Positions 45,849 through 54,888 are shown, counted from the first letter of the stretch. The stretch: 64,000 nucleotides of DNA from Mesorhizobium sp. (GCA_004963905.1 SUGL01000022.1:1-64000); one strand, 5' to 3'. Notes: generated by a model not told the origin, from the letters alone. A program made the numbers and translations.

Positions 45849-47097
45849 TGTCTTGCTCCTGTAGTGCGTGTTCAAGGATGGTGATGCCACGATCGAGTTC
45901 GGCATCGGTGATGGTTATCGGCGGGAGGACTTTGATAACGTCGCGATTTGGCCCCGAGGATTCGATAAGAAGGCCATTTTCGAATGCGACATCGTGCACG
46001 CGGCCGACAACTGCCGGTGAACGGCATTTCAGGCCGGCCATCAGACCGCGGCCGCGCTTCTGTTCGATGTACCTTGGAAATTTCGCAACCAGGCGATCGA
46101 GGTGCGTTTGCAGCCTGACGGCTGTCCGCTCGACACCTGCAGTAAATTTCCTATCCGACCACATCTTGCACATGGCTCCTGCCGTCACGAAAGCGAAATT
46201 GTTTCCTCTGAAGGTCCCGCTATGTTCTCCGGGCTTCCATATGTCCAAGTCGGGTCGAATCAGAACGATGGACAACGGACTACCTGAACCGCTTAGGGAC
46301 TTAGAAAGACACACAATATCCGGTTCGATTTTTGCAGACTCGAATGAGAAGAAGTCGCCAGTTCGGCCCGCACCTGCCTGGATGTCGTCGACGATAAAAA
46401 CAATGCCATGCGTGCGGCAAATGCGCTGAATTTCCGTGAGCCAAGCTGCGGATGCGGCGTTCATGCCGCCTTCTGCCTGGATGGTCTCCAGAATGATTGC
46501 GGCAGGCTTTTCTATGCCGCTCCCCGGGTCGCTCAAAACGCTGTCGATGTAACTGGCGGAATCGAAAGCTTGGCTCGGATAGCCGTCATAGGGAACACGG
46601 ATCACATCGTGGCGAGCGACGCCTCCCAGTTCCCTGGTTGAGGCCGAGCCCGACACCGCTAGAGAGCCGAGCGACATGCCGTGGAACGCATTCGTAAAGG
46701 CCATGACGCTCGAGCGGCCGGTGTATTTTCGCGCCAGCGCCAGAGCCGCTTCGTTGGCGTTCGTGCCGGTCGGCCCAGGAAACTGAATCTTGTATGAAAG
46801 GCCTCTGGGTTTCAGGATCCAATCGACGAACCCTTCAATGAAGTCACGCTTTGCCGCCGTATGCATATCAAGCGACAGAAGAATGTTCTCACCGACGAGA
46901 TATTCAATCGCCGGCGCCATGATATCCGGATTGTTGTGCCCGTAATTGAGCGCCCCGGACCCAACTAGGAAGTCGATATATGCGTTGCCGGACTCGTCCC
47001 AGATGGTGGCCCCAAGTGCCCTCGCAAAGACCGCGGGAAACGACCGGCCATAGCGACGAACGTTGGACTCATGGGCCGTGAAAGGGTCGGTGTTCAT
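45841..47097 (-). CDS. Class III PLP aminotransferase, diaminobutyrate--2-oxoglutarate (EctB)-like
   Basis: 418 residues from ATG 47097 (AGAGGA 7 nt upstream). Motifs: IDFLVGSGALNYGHNNP, KIQFPGPTGTNANEAALALA, NAFHGMSLGSLAVSG, FIVDDIQAGAGRTGDFF (PLP-binding Asp), IVCLSKSLSGSGSPLSIVL (Schiff-base Lys) and EHSGTFRGNNFAFVTAGA. These match EctB/Dat/RhbA-type enzymes that interconvert aspartate semialdehyde and 2,4-diaminobutyrate. No ectA, ectC, rhbB or other siderophore genes are adjacent; instead a coupled oxygenase follows. So the product is probably a modified diamino acid, by inference. Confidence 0.88.
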   Translation of the reverse strand: MNTDPFTAHESNVRRYGRSFPAVFARALGATIWDESGNAYIDFLVGSGALNYGHNNPDIMAPAIEYLVGENILLSLDMHTAAKRDFIEGFVDWILKPRGLSYKIQFPGPTGTNANEAALALARKYTGRSSVMAFTNAFHGMSLGSLAVSGSASTRELGGVARHDVIRVPYDGYPSQAFDSASYIDSVLSDPGSGIEKPAAIILETIQAEGGMNAASAAWLTEIQRICRTHGIVFIVDDIQAGAGRTGDFFSFESAKIEPDIVCLSKSLSGSGSPLSIVLIRPDLDIWKPGEHSGTFRGNNFAFVTAGAMCKMWSDRKFTAGVERTAVRLQTHLDRLVAKFPRYIEQKRGRGLMAGLKCRSPAVVGRVHDVAFENGLLIESSGPNRDVIKVLPPITITDAELDRGITILEHALQEQDNA

Positions 47098-47417
47098 ATT
47101 GAGTCCTCTGCACATAGGTCGTTCAAAGAAGAGAGCTGTTTAATGGCTAGTGGTTTGCGGTAGATGTTCGTCATCTAACATTGAGAGCAGAATGCCGGAG
47201 GAAGCTTTGGTTGGTCTGGTGATGCCGGGATCCTCATCGAATATTGTTGGGTTGCGTTGCCCTCCATTCGGATGCCTTCGGAGAATGTGCTGCAACAGGA
47301 TGGTTTCTAAAGCTTCCGCGAAAGCACCGCTACTATGGCATCAGGTAGTTGACGTACCCACCCATCGCTACCCATAGCGCCTCCGGACAATGAATGGGTC
47401 CAAGGACGATTAGCAGG
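47098..47417. other. Upstream region of the aminotransferase unit
   Basis: About 320 nt. It should contain the promoter of the aminotransferase-oxygenase unit. No nod box, sigma-54 or shared left-region module was found. Confidence 0.35.
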
Positions 47418-47520
47418 GTCGCGTCGCCAGAGGTTGTGTAGCTCGGCGGTAGCGAAGCCGCTCGCGAGCGCGCTCCTCAATAGCGCCGTAGCGAGCGAGC
47501 GGCTTTGCGGCGGCCATCAA
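47418..47520. repeat. Hairpin repeat, copy A
   Basis: GGTCGCGTC, a short spacer, CGGCGGT-AGCGAAGCCG, then a long imperfect palindrome (GCCGCTCGCGAGCGC ... TAGCGAGCGAGCGGC). A related copy lies at 62721-62815. The layout is that of a REP/RIME-like extragenic palindrome of Rhizobiales. Confidence 0.55.
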
Positions 47521-47799
47521 TATTCGCCGTTCAACCTCGGGCTGCGGACACCAACCTGATTCAAGAAACTATTTGATGACCGATGACAGAGCGAAAGCCG
47601 CGCTCTCTTGGAGAAGACTGCGGATTCCGATCTCTTGCGCGAGATGATTGGCCCGAGCCGCCGGGTCAAGAGGGCGGGCCGCCGTGGGCGCCCTTGACGG
47701 AAAGCCCGTTTGTAGGCCAGGCGGAAGCAACCGAGAGACGCGCTGGCGAAGGGCCGAATCGGTTTCGAGAACGTCCACTACCGCGACGGCAACCATCCC
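47521..47799. other. Unassigned sequence before the gmd remnant
   Basis: No recognisable gene. Frames are open but without family resemblance. It may be further-decayed gmd sequence. Confidence 0.3.
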
Positions 47800-48075
47800 C
47801 GGCCGCAGCTGGGGCTGCTGCCTTCAGGCGAGTCGAAAAGGAGATAGTCTGGGAGGGTAAAGGCGTTGACGAGGTGGGCCGTGAGTAAGCAATCAAGCGC
47901 TGATCGGGATCGACAACGCTGTTTCCGTCCGACCGAGGTTGACCTGTGATCGGCGTTACCTCAAGGCAGGCAGGCCGACAAGCTCGGTTGGAAGCCGAAG
48001 ACCACTTTCGATGAACTCGTCTCGGAATGGTCGAGGCCCACTGCCGCGCCTACGGGATCATGCTCGCGTAACGTG
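47800..48075 (+). pseudogene. GDP-mannose 4,6-dehydratase (gmd/noeL-like) C-terminal remnant
   Basis: Plus-strand pieces in shifting frames: AFRRVEKEIVWEGKGVDEVG, then CFRPTEV, then DKLGWKPKTTFDELVSE. These correspond in order to the C-terminus of GDP-mannose 4,6-dehydratase (…EWRGKGVDEVG…DPRYFRPTEVD…LGWKPKTTFDELV). Everything before is missing. In rhizobia such a gene (noeL) supplies GDP-fucose for Nod-factor decoration. Confidence 0.7.
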
Positions 48076-48156
48076 AAACACGATCGCGTCGCCGGCAGGT
48101 GCATGTGCCGTGGGGCCATCCGGATTGCCAGGTACGCCCTCTCGGCCGGCATCCAC

Positions 48157-48999
48157 TCAGGTCCGGTCGTTTGGGTCGGCGAATTCACACATTCTGCAAA
48201 GCAGAAAACCATCCGCTCCATTCATGCGGTCGACGATTTCGCGAAAAACTGGCTTTTCAAACAGAGCGGAGTAACCCTCATATAGAAGGTTGCCCAATAC
48301 GTGACGCCGTTCAAAATCCATGGAGCACAGGGTAACGTCGCTGTTTGGAAGAAGAACATTCCGATACTGTCGTTCGTCCACGCAGGTTAGGGCTCCGACC
48401 ACTGGCTGGCGTGGTGCAACGATCTTAGGGTCGACGCTTCCACCCCTACTGCTCATGGGCCGCGCTTTTATCAGTGCTTCGGTAGGAATAATGTCGGCTA
48501 TATCTGGGTGGGGCTCGCCCAAAGCCACGAACCGGATCAAGGGGATATCCGCGTCGACGAGTTGACGAACCAGATCGCGATACTTGTCTCCGACCAGGCG
48601 GCTGTTCATGTAGGTGCCATCATCGAAAACATGAACCACGAATACGCCCAAGCGCAAGGCTTGCAATCGTTGCAGGTCCTGCCCGTTCATTCCCACCAGC
48701 GTCGTAAAAATCCTGATGCCATGGCCTTTGGCGAAGGCGTGCTCCACCATTTCGGTGCAGTCCGGATTGAGCCAAGGTTCGGAGTATCCCGCAAAACCAA
48801 TGTCGACGGAAGCCGGTACGCGGGCTAGACACCGCTTGAAATCTTCAAGACCCAGATGACTCGCATGAGACACTTTTCTTTGCCGGACCGCGAACTTGTC
48901 CTGGGGACAATATGAACATCCTACGACACATCCCGTGGTCGTCGTTATCTCCAAAACCCTGCCGGCTGTGTTTGCTAAGCGAAGTTCCGGCAAAATCAC
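48157..48999 (-). CDS. Radical SAM protein with SPASM-like C-terminal cysteines
   Basis: 280 residues, GTG start. Radical SAM motif TTTGCVVGCSYCPQDKF (C-x3-C-x2-C with aromatic residue) near residues 24-31. The barrel continues with VDIGFAGYSEPWLNPDCTEM and IRIFTTLVGMNGQDL. The C-terminal part has clustered cysteines: VGALTCVDERQYRNVLLPNS, DVTLCSMDFERRHVLGNLLY and LLCRMCEFAD, as in SPASM/twitch auxiliary Fe-S proteins. It probably modifies a peptide or small molecule using SAM. No precursor-peptide gene was recognised beside it. It lies 1 kb upstream of the aminotransferase unit on the same strand, with gmd debris between. Confidence 0.85.
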   Translation of the reverse strand: MILPELRLANTAGRVLEITTTTGCVVGCSYCPQDKFAVRQRKVSHASHLGLEDFKRCLARVPASVDIGFAGYSEPWLNPDCTEMVEHAFAKGHGIRIFTTLVGMNGQDLQRLQALRLGVFVVHVFDDGTYMNSRLVGDKYRDLVRQLVDADIPLIRFVALGEPHPDIADIIPTEALIKARPMSSRGGSVDPKIVAPRQPVVGALTCVDERQYRNVLLPNSDVTLCSMDFERRHVLGNLLYEGYSALFEKPVFREIVDRMNGADGFLLCRMCEFADPNDRT

Positions 49000-49199
49000 T
49001 GGTGACGACTCCCATCTACTTACGTCGAAGCGCCACGATGGTGTGCCTTTGGCTTTCTGGCACCGCCTGCTGATCTACTGAGGCAACGCGGCCATCTACC
49101 CTTTTGGCAGCCTAAGCCGCCCGGTTCGCCGATTTGCCGGGCCGACTCCTCACAAACTTCGAGCGCGTCGGACCAGAGACAGCATTGCATCTTTCGAGG

Positions 49200-49322
49200 C
49201 ATCACTCGCTCCGGAGATGTAGCCTCAACCGGTGATCGCTGGCCCATCGCCGAGATGCGCGCACAGCACCCTCGAACCCGCCGGAAAGAAGCTTTCTGGA
49301 TGAGGTCGATCACCCCTTTCAT
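49200..49322 (-). pseudogene. ACC deaminase (acdS) C-terminal fragment
   Basis: Minus strand: KGVIDLIQKA then, one base shifted, FFPAGSRVLCAHLGDGPAITG, a stop, and GYISGA. The intact acdS at 53826-54839 reads [20 protein letters not shown] and [15 protein letters not shown] at its end. So this is a second, degraded acdS-type 3' end about 4.5 kb away, diverged in sequence rather than a recent copy. Confidence 0.75.
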
Positions 49323-49558
49323 CGAGCGAGTTCCGTGTTCTCATGCGGGTCAACCCTCACCCTATATTGCCGCACCTCGACCAGCAAAGGCCGTGCCAGT
49401 GCGCCTGGCGCGCAGTTACTGCGTGATGGGCTTCGAAAAGCCCGACAGGCCCAAGACGCTCCGCTGTTTTGAACCCGACATGTTTTCTGACGGCTGTCAG
49501 ATTTGGACACACATCACTCATGCGTCAGTCGCTTAAGACGGAATGGCGTGCTGAGTTC

Positions 49559-49832
49559 TGCAAATTCGCTGAGAGTGGGCGGTCATGACAGGGTGGTGTT
49601 CAACGTCACCGATTCCCTGGAAGGAACGCCGCCATGATCAAGACAGAAAGTAAGACCGCCAGCGCTGCCGTCAAAGACATTCTGCTTTGGAACCCGGATA
49701 GATTGAACGAGGTGATCCGCGCGGTCATGCAGGAGGTGCTCGAGGCCGAGATGGACGATGCGCTGGATGCTTCGAAGAGCGAGCGCACGCCGGAGCGTCT
49801 CGGCTATCACTCGCGCTACTACGGGCGGAGAA
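49559..49832 (+). pseudogene. IS256-family transposase N-terminal fragment with left end
   Basis: The left-end sequence TGCAAATTCGCTGAGAG is followed by a transposase start at 49634: MIKTESKTASAAVKDILLWN, NEVIRAVMQEVLEAEMDDAL and SERTPERLGYHSRYYGR, the conserved IS256 N-terminus. Homology stops near 49830, about 15 nt from the stop codon of the convergent luxR-type gene. The rest of the element is lost. Confidence 0.8.
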
Positions 49833-49845
49833 CTAGCTGCGCAAC

Positions 49846-50595
49846 CTACTGCCGTTCGATAATCCCAAGTTCCAAAGCTTTTACAACAGCTACCGTTCTG
49901 CTGGTCGCATCCAACTTCCGCATTACATTTTTTAAATGGAAATCTATCGTATTTCGTGATCTGCCTAAAATAGTTCCTATTTCCCATGACGATTTTCCTT
50001 TCGACACCCAATAAATGCACTCTATTTCTCTCGCAGAGAGCTTATAAATTTGCTCCGGTTCAGTCGGAGTGCCGAGCTTCAAAACCCTCAGATGAAACCG
50101 TAGCGCGGCCATTTGCAGGTAGGTGATCGCTCTATTTTGCAATTCGCAGTCCGAGGATTGAGCAAAACTCATAAACCTAAAGCTGTCAGCAGGGCCATGT
50201 AATGGGACGGTAACGCCTGACCTCAAGCCGAATGTTGCTGCTTCGTCCAAGACGCGGCGTCCATCTTCAGTTATGCTTTCATCGGTATACACCTCGCTCC
50301 ATCGAAAGGCCCCTGCCTCCTTTCGACCTTTCTTGATGAGTGGGTCTATTTTGGCATAGCCCATTCTCGAGTAGCGCTCCTGCCATTCAGCAGGATAATT
50401 CCACATCACCACAGAATCCTGTCGGTTCGGCTTGAAAACCCTCTGTTTTGATGCGAGCGGGCCATAGGCAATCCACGGGCAATCGAACTTCAGCGCAAAC
50501 GCGGACAACAGTTCGAACAACTGTTCGGATTGAGCGATATCATCAGTCATGTCGAGGAATAGACCTAACTCGAGCTCAATCCGCGGGAGTTCCAC
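49846..50595 (-). CDS. LuxR-family regulator with autoinducer-binding domain (LuxR solo)
   Basis: 249 residues, GTG start with GGAGAGATC in front. The N-terminal acyl-homoserine-lactone-binding domain keeps the conserved pocket pattern: WNYPAEWQERYSRMGYAKID, PL, then AFRWSE (W-x3-Y ... D-P ... W) and FGLRSGVTVPLHGP. The C-terminal LuxR HTH is YKLSAREIECIYWVSKGKSS, WEIGTILGRSRNTIDFHLKN and VMRKLDATSRTVAVVKAL. It should bind DNA in response to an acyl-homoserine lactone or similar ligand. No luxI homologue lies in the window. Divergently placed to the ABC exporter at 51295, which is a plausible target. The 3' end lies next to IS256 debris but the HTH is complete. Confidence 0.93.
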   Translation of the reverse strand: MELPRIELELGLFLDMTDDIAQSEQLFELLSAFALKFDCPWIAYGPLASKQRVFKPNRQDSVVMWNYPAEWQERYSRMGYAKIDPLIKKGRKEAGAFRWSEVYTDESITEDGRRVLDEAATFGLRSGVTVPLHGPADSFRFMSFAQSSDCELQNRAITYLQMAALRFHLRVLKLGTPTEPEQIYKLSAREIECIYWVSKGKSSWEIGTILGRSRNTIDFHLKNVMRKLDATSRTVAVVKALELGIIERQ

Positions 50596-51294
50596 GATCT
50601 CTCCTTCAGTTGCTTTCTCATTGGTGCACAGCTCCAGCCCAGCATCGCAACATGCGTAGTGCGCGGGAATCGACAGCCGGAGTTTCTTCCGCCACCTAAA
50701 GACGTACCCTCAAGAGTCGTGCCACCTTGCGAGCGGAGCTTTCTTCAGGTTGTAAACCGACTGGAGCAAGGTACCGAGGAGGCAAACCGAACAGCACTGT
50801 GTCAGGGAGCGCACAATCCGACAGTCGAGCCTTCGATTGACGGAACATGGGCAGGAAAGTATTCGCGGCGCGTTTTTGAAATCAGCACCTAAGCCCCGAG
50901 CACGTGAGAAAGCTGCGTTGCAATTGTACTTATTTGATCGAGGCAACGTGTTGCACCACGTGATTACCGGCACACGCTCCGCTTATTGGGTAGAGAAAGA
51001 ACAAGTTCAACATTCAATCGATACATCGGCCATTCTTTTCCAATCTTCCCCGAGTTGGGGAGGCCATAGCAATCGTATTCGACTGGATCGCGGCTGACTT
51101 TCTCCAGGCTCGGTAACCTGCTGAATTTGTCCTTCGGCTGTTCCCGCTCAGTTGGCACGGCTTTTGAACTCACCGTCGTGAGGCGGCAGGAGCTGCCCGC
51201 CAAAATTGATGCTGTTGTGGGGGAGGTCGAAAATTCCAGTTTTGTCATTTAACTTCTTTGGGACCGAGCGTGTTGATGCGCCCGCTTGGAAACC
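50596..51294. other. Divergent promoter region between luxR-type gene and ABC exporter
   Basis: About 700 nt without a recognisable gene. A dyad AACGTGTTGCACCACGTGA (50943-50961) with 5-bp arms might be a regulator site, but it does not match a typical lux/tra box well. Coding frames in this stretch look random. Confidence 0.35.
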
Positions 51295-53094
51295 ATGAAA
51301 CGTTTCCCCGTCCATGGGCGCGGCGCCACTTGTCGCGACGTTTTCGCCTTCACTGTTCGCCTCTGGAACAGGCAGCCGGCCCGGCTCGCGATCATCATGA
51401 CCGCGATGCTCGCCTCCACGCTGGCTGACGTGTTGATGCCGCTCTATTCTGGCCGACTCATCGACGCTGTTTCTCGTGCTGCTAATGCGGCAGCACCAGC
51501 TTCGGCAGCTGCTGCAGCATTCTGTATACCGATTGCATTGGCACTCGGTGCCATTGCCATGCGCCACGTCGCCTTCATTGGCCTGAACGACCTGGTGTTG
51601 AAAATGATTTCCGATGTCGCGACCGAAGCGTTCCATCATGTGCAGCGCTTTTCGACAGACTGGCATGCAAACAGCTTCGCCGGCTCGACAGTGCGCAAGA
51701 TAACGCGCGGCATGTGGGCGCTCGACCTCCTCAACAGCACGATACTCGTCACGCTGCTCCCGTCGTTTGTCATCTTGATCGGCTCGACGGTGCTGCTCGG
51801 CTGGCACTGGCCGGTCATGGGCGTGATCTTTGCTTGCGGCTCTCTCGTCTACCTTGCGTTTTCGATTTCGCTGTCGCTCGGCTATGTCGCGCCAGCGGCG
51901 AGCCTTGCCAACAGCTGGGACACAAGGCTCGGAGGCGCGCTTGCGGATGCGGTCAGTTGCAACGCTGTGGTCAAAGGCTTCGGCGCCGAGGATCGCGAAG
52001 ACGAGCGCCTGGCAAACATCATAACCAAATGGCGGCACCGCACGCGCCGGACTTGGGTGCGCGGAACGATCATCGGCTCAACCCAAGGCGTCACCTTGGT
52101 TGCGCTCAGGGTGGCGGTGATCGGATATGCCTTGCTTCTATGGTCTCGCGGACAGGCAACGCCAGGCGAGATAGCATATGTTCTCACGTCCTTCATCGTC
52201 CTGAAGGGCTATCTGCGTGATGCCGGCATACATGTCCACAACGTGCAGCGCTCGGTTAATGATATGGAAGAACTGGTGGCCATCCAAAATCAGCAGCTGG
52301 ATGTTGCGGATCGTCCAGAGGCCAAGCCGATCCGGATCACGACGGGCCGCATCGATTTCCAGAACGTCCACTTCCGCTACGCCAACCATCCCCTGCCCCT
52401 CTATAGCGAATGTTCGCTGTCGATTGAGGCTGGCGAAAGGGTTGGGTTGGTTGGGCCCTCCGGTTCCGGCAAGACAACATTCGTGAAGCTCATCCAGAGA
52501 CTCTACGACCTGAGCGGCGGCCGGATCCTGATAGACGGTCAGGACGTCTCCGAGGTGACCCAAGAGTCCCTTCGTTCGCAGATCGCGATCGTGCAGCAGG
52601 AGCCAATCCTGTTTCACAGGTCGCTTGCCGAGAACATCGCCTATGGCCGGCCTGGCGCGAGCCAGGCCGAGATCGAGCAAGCGGCACGGCTGGCCAGTGC
52701 TCACGAATTCATCGCGCCTCTGCCGAAGGGCTATCGGACCTTGGTCGGCGAAAGGGGTTTAAAGCTCTCAGGCGGCGAACGCCAGCGGGTGGCGATCGCG
52801 CGCGCCTTCCTGGCAAACGCGCCGATCCTCATCCTGGACGAGGCGACGTCAAGCCTCGATTCCGAATCCGAGGTGCTCATTCAAGAAGCGATGGATCGGC
52901 TGATGGTTGGTCGGACCACGCTTGTCATCGCACACCGGCTGTCGACGGTCCGCGCGCTCGATCGTCTGCTCGTCTTCGACCGCGGCCGCATTGTCGAGGA
53001 CGGCGATCATGCGGCGCTGGTCGGTATCGATGGTGGCATTTACCGCCGCCTATATGAACGGCAGGCATTGGAACTAGCGAAAGGCCTTGCCTGA
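51295..53094 (+). CDS. ABC exporter, fused permease and ATPase (MsbA/NdvA-type half transporter)
   Basis: About 599 residues; ATG 51295 is chosen over an in-frame TTG at 51286. The transmembrane domain (about 30-320) has segments such as LAIIMTAMLASTLADVLM and FVILIGSTVLLGWHWPVMGV. The nucleotide-binding domain (about 350-590) has GLVGPSGSGKTT (Walker A), GLKLSGGERQR (signature), APILILDEATSSLDSES (Walker B) and VIAHRLSTVRALDRL (switch His). It works as a homodimer, or with a partner half, to export a lipid, peptide or small molecule. It is read away from the LuxR solo and near the aminotransferase/oxygenase/radical SAM genes, so product export or self-resistance is a reasonable inference. 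Confidence 0.9.
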   Translation: MKRFPVHGRGATCRDVFAFTVRLWNRQPARLAIIMTAMLASTLADVLMPLYSGRLIDAVSRAANAAAPASAAAAAFCIPIALALGAIAMRHVAFIGLNDLVLKMISDVATEAFHHVQRFSTDWHANSFAGSTVRKITRGMWALDLLNSTILVTLLPSFVILIGSTVLLGWHWPVMGVIFACGSLVYLAFSISLSLGYVAPAASLANSWDTRLGGALADAVSCNAVVKGFGAEDREDERLANIITKWRHRTRRTWVRGTIIGSTQGVTLVALRVAVIGYALLLWSRGQATPGEIAYVLTSFIVLKGYLRDAGIHVHNVQRSVNDMEELVAIQNQQLDVADRPEAKPIRITTGRIDFQNVHFRYANHPLPLYSECSLSIEAGERVGLVGPSGSGKTTFVKLIQRLYDLSGGRILIDGQDVSEVTQESLRSQIAIVQQEPILFHRSLAENIAYGRPGASQAEIEQAARLASAHEFIAPLPKGYRTLVGERGLKLSGGERQRVAIARAFLANAPILILDEATSSLDSESEVLIQEAMDRLMVGRTTLVIAHRLSTVRALDRLLVFDRGRIVEDGDHAALVGIDGGIYRRLYERQALELAKGLA

Positions 53095-53560
53095 TCGCCA
53101 ACCGGGTTGCGCGATGCGCCGAGCTGTTGCCGAAGAGGCGTGTGGCAGTGAGGCCTTACCGACGAGCGGGGGGCGTTACGGCCGGCAAAACCACTACGGC
53201 CGGAACTGTCCGCCGAGCGGGCGGGCGGGAATGCACCACGTCTAAGTTTCGGCGAATGCGCGCAGTTACACGCCGGCACCGAATTGTCGCGCCTCACGGC
53301 GAACGCACCAAAAGGGCGGGAATGTCGACGGTCATTTGGGTCCGGGAAGTGTGCGGCCCCTCGCCGTTACCCACATTTCGCCAAAGGAAGCGAAGTCAAC
53401 GCACATTGAAGAGGGCGGTGCTTCCCCGGCGGCTGGGAGCCCTGTCGCTGGCCCAACCTGCCGCACGCCGGCCACGTCAACGCATCAAACTCCCTTCGGT
53501 TCGCAAAGTCGTCCCTGGGAGACCCGGAAGCGCAGGAGCTCCGACCGCAGTCTTCGCTCA

Positions 53561-53810
53561 ACTCTCGCCATCTGCTCCGGGGGGATTGGATTCCGTTCCC
53601 TTGCTAACAGAGTGGCAGCTGAGCACGAACTCGCCGGCCTCGTGTCTTTCGATTACGGCCAACGGCATAGGAAGAGATTGGATTCGCCGGCCCTCTGCGG
53701 ACCGAATGAACAGTTCTACAGATCATCGACGTCCGCGAAATTGACCTCGGCCTTTCCGGCCCAGCGCTGAACGGTGTTATGCACGTCCGGTACGGCAGGA
53801 CGGCGGAATC
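53561..53810 (+). pseudogene. queC (7-cyano-7-deazaguanine synthase) N-terminal fragment
   Basis: TLAICSGGIGFRSLANRVAA (normally SGGLDS), EHELAGLVSFDYGQRHRK, then in another frame IIDVREIDLGLSGPAL. This is the PP-loop start of QueC, cut after about 80 codons. The P-loop SGGLDS is altered to SGGIGF. No other queuosine genes are present in the window. Confidence 0.75.
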
Positions 53811-53825
53811 GTAGTCTGCCGAATG

Positions 53826-54839
53826 TCAGCCGTTGCGAAAGGTGTAGCCGTACCCGTTGATCGCCGGGGCGCCACCGAGATGTGCGTAGAGGACCCTCGA
53901 TCCCTGTGGAAAGAAGCCCCTCTGGACGAGATCGATCATCCCTTGCATCGATTTGCCCTCGTAAACGGGATCGGTAATCATGCCCTCGAGCCGCGCGCAC
54001 ACACGGATTGCCTCTTTGGTTTCCTCCGATGGAACGCCATAACGCGGGTACGCGTAGTCCTCGAGCAATACCACGTCTTCCTCCACAAGTTCCGTCCCGA
54101 GATCGACGAGCATCGCTGTATGTTGGGCTATGCCAAGCACCTGCGCCTTGGTCTTGGCGGGGGTGGCAGAGGCATCGATACCGATCACGTTGCGCTGTCG
54201 ACCGTCCTTGGCGAACCCGACGAGCATGCCGCCGTGGGTTGAACCAGTCACCGTACAGACGACGATATAGTCGAAGGCAAACCCAAGCTGCTTTTCCTGG
54301 GCGCGCACCTCCTCAGCGAACCCCACATAGCCCAGGCCGCCGTATTTGTGGACAGAGGCGCCGGCCGGTATCGCATAGGGCCTGCCGCCCCTTGCCTTGA
54401 CCTCATAAAGTGCCTTTTCCCAGCTGCGGCGGATGCCGATGTCAAAGCCCTCGTCAACCAGGCGCACCTCTGCCCCCATGATGCGGCTCAAGAGGATATT
54501 GCCGACCCGGTCGTAGACGGCATCATCATGTGGGACCCAGCTCTCCTGGACCAGGAGGCATTTCATGCCGATCTTGGCGGCGACCGCAGCGACCATGCGC
54601 GTATGGTTGGACTGCACGCCACCGATTGTGACGAGCGTATCGGCATCTGACGCGATCGCGTCGGGCACAATGTATTCGAGCTTGCGCAGCTTGTTTCCGC
54701 CGAACGCGAGACCGGAGTTGCAATCCTCGCGTTTGGCGTAGATTTCCACCTTGTCGCCCAGATGCTTGCCGAGGCGGTCGAGCCTCTCGATCGGCGTGGG
54801 CCCAAAGGTGAGCGGATAACGTTCGAATTTTTCCAGCAT
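53826..54839 (-). CDS. acdS: 1-aminocyclopropane-1-carboxylate deaminase
   Basis: 337 residues from ATG 54839, with GGAGAG 5 nt upstream. Matches AcdS throughout: [20 protein letters not shown] (PLP Lys at about residue 50), [40 protein letters not shown] phosphate-binding region, [15 protein letters not shown] with the Tyr-Glu pair, and [14 protein letters not shown] at the C-terminus. It converts ACC, the plant ethylene precursor, to 2-oxobutyrate and ammonia, lowering ethylene during infection or in nodules. In Mesorhizobium, acdS on the symbiosis island is known to be controlled by NifA with sigma-54; only a weak candidate promoter is visible here. Flanked by a queC fragment and the fdxB cluster. 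Confidence 0.97.
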   Translation of the reverse strand: MLEKFERYPLTFGPTPIERLDRLGKHLGDKVEIYAKREDCNSGLAFGGNKLRKLEYIVPDAIASDADTLVTIGGVQSNHTRMVAAVAAKIGMKCLLVQESWVPHDDAVYDRVGNILLSRIMGAEVRLVDEGFDIGIRRSWEKALYEVKARGGRPYAIPAGASVHKYGGLGYVGFAEEVRAQEKQLGFAFDYIVVCTVTGSTHGGMLVGFAKDGRQRNVIGIDASATPAKTKAQVLGIAQHTAMLVDLGTELVEEDVVLLEDYAYPRYGVPSEETKEAIRVCARLEGMITDPVYEGKSMQGMIDLVQRGFFPQGSRVLYAHLGGAPAINGYGYTFRNG

Positions 54840-54871
54840 GCTCTCTCCAGCAAAAAAGTACCTGAACCGGC

Positions 54872-54888
54872 TACGCACCGGTCAGCCC
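54872..54888 (-). promoter_or_regulatory. Weak sigma-54-like promoter candidate for acdS
   Basis: On the minus strand TTGGGCTGACCGGTGCG keeps GG and GC ten bases apart, about 35 nt before the acdS ATG, but deviates elsewhere from TGGCACG-N4-TTGCA. No exact TGT-N10-ACA site was found upstream (closest TGT-N10-ACT near 55137). Confidence 0.25.

Noticed and set aside
50943..50961. Dyad AACGTGTTGCACCACGTGA as a lux/tra box
   Set aside because: Only 5-bp arms and no match to known LuxR-family box consensus; kept only as a note in the intergenic entry.
53095..53560. Open frames between the ABC exporter and the queC fragment
   Set aside because: No recognisable similarity; the composition is arginine-rich and irregular, typical of non-coding high-GC DNA.
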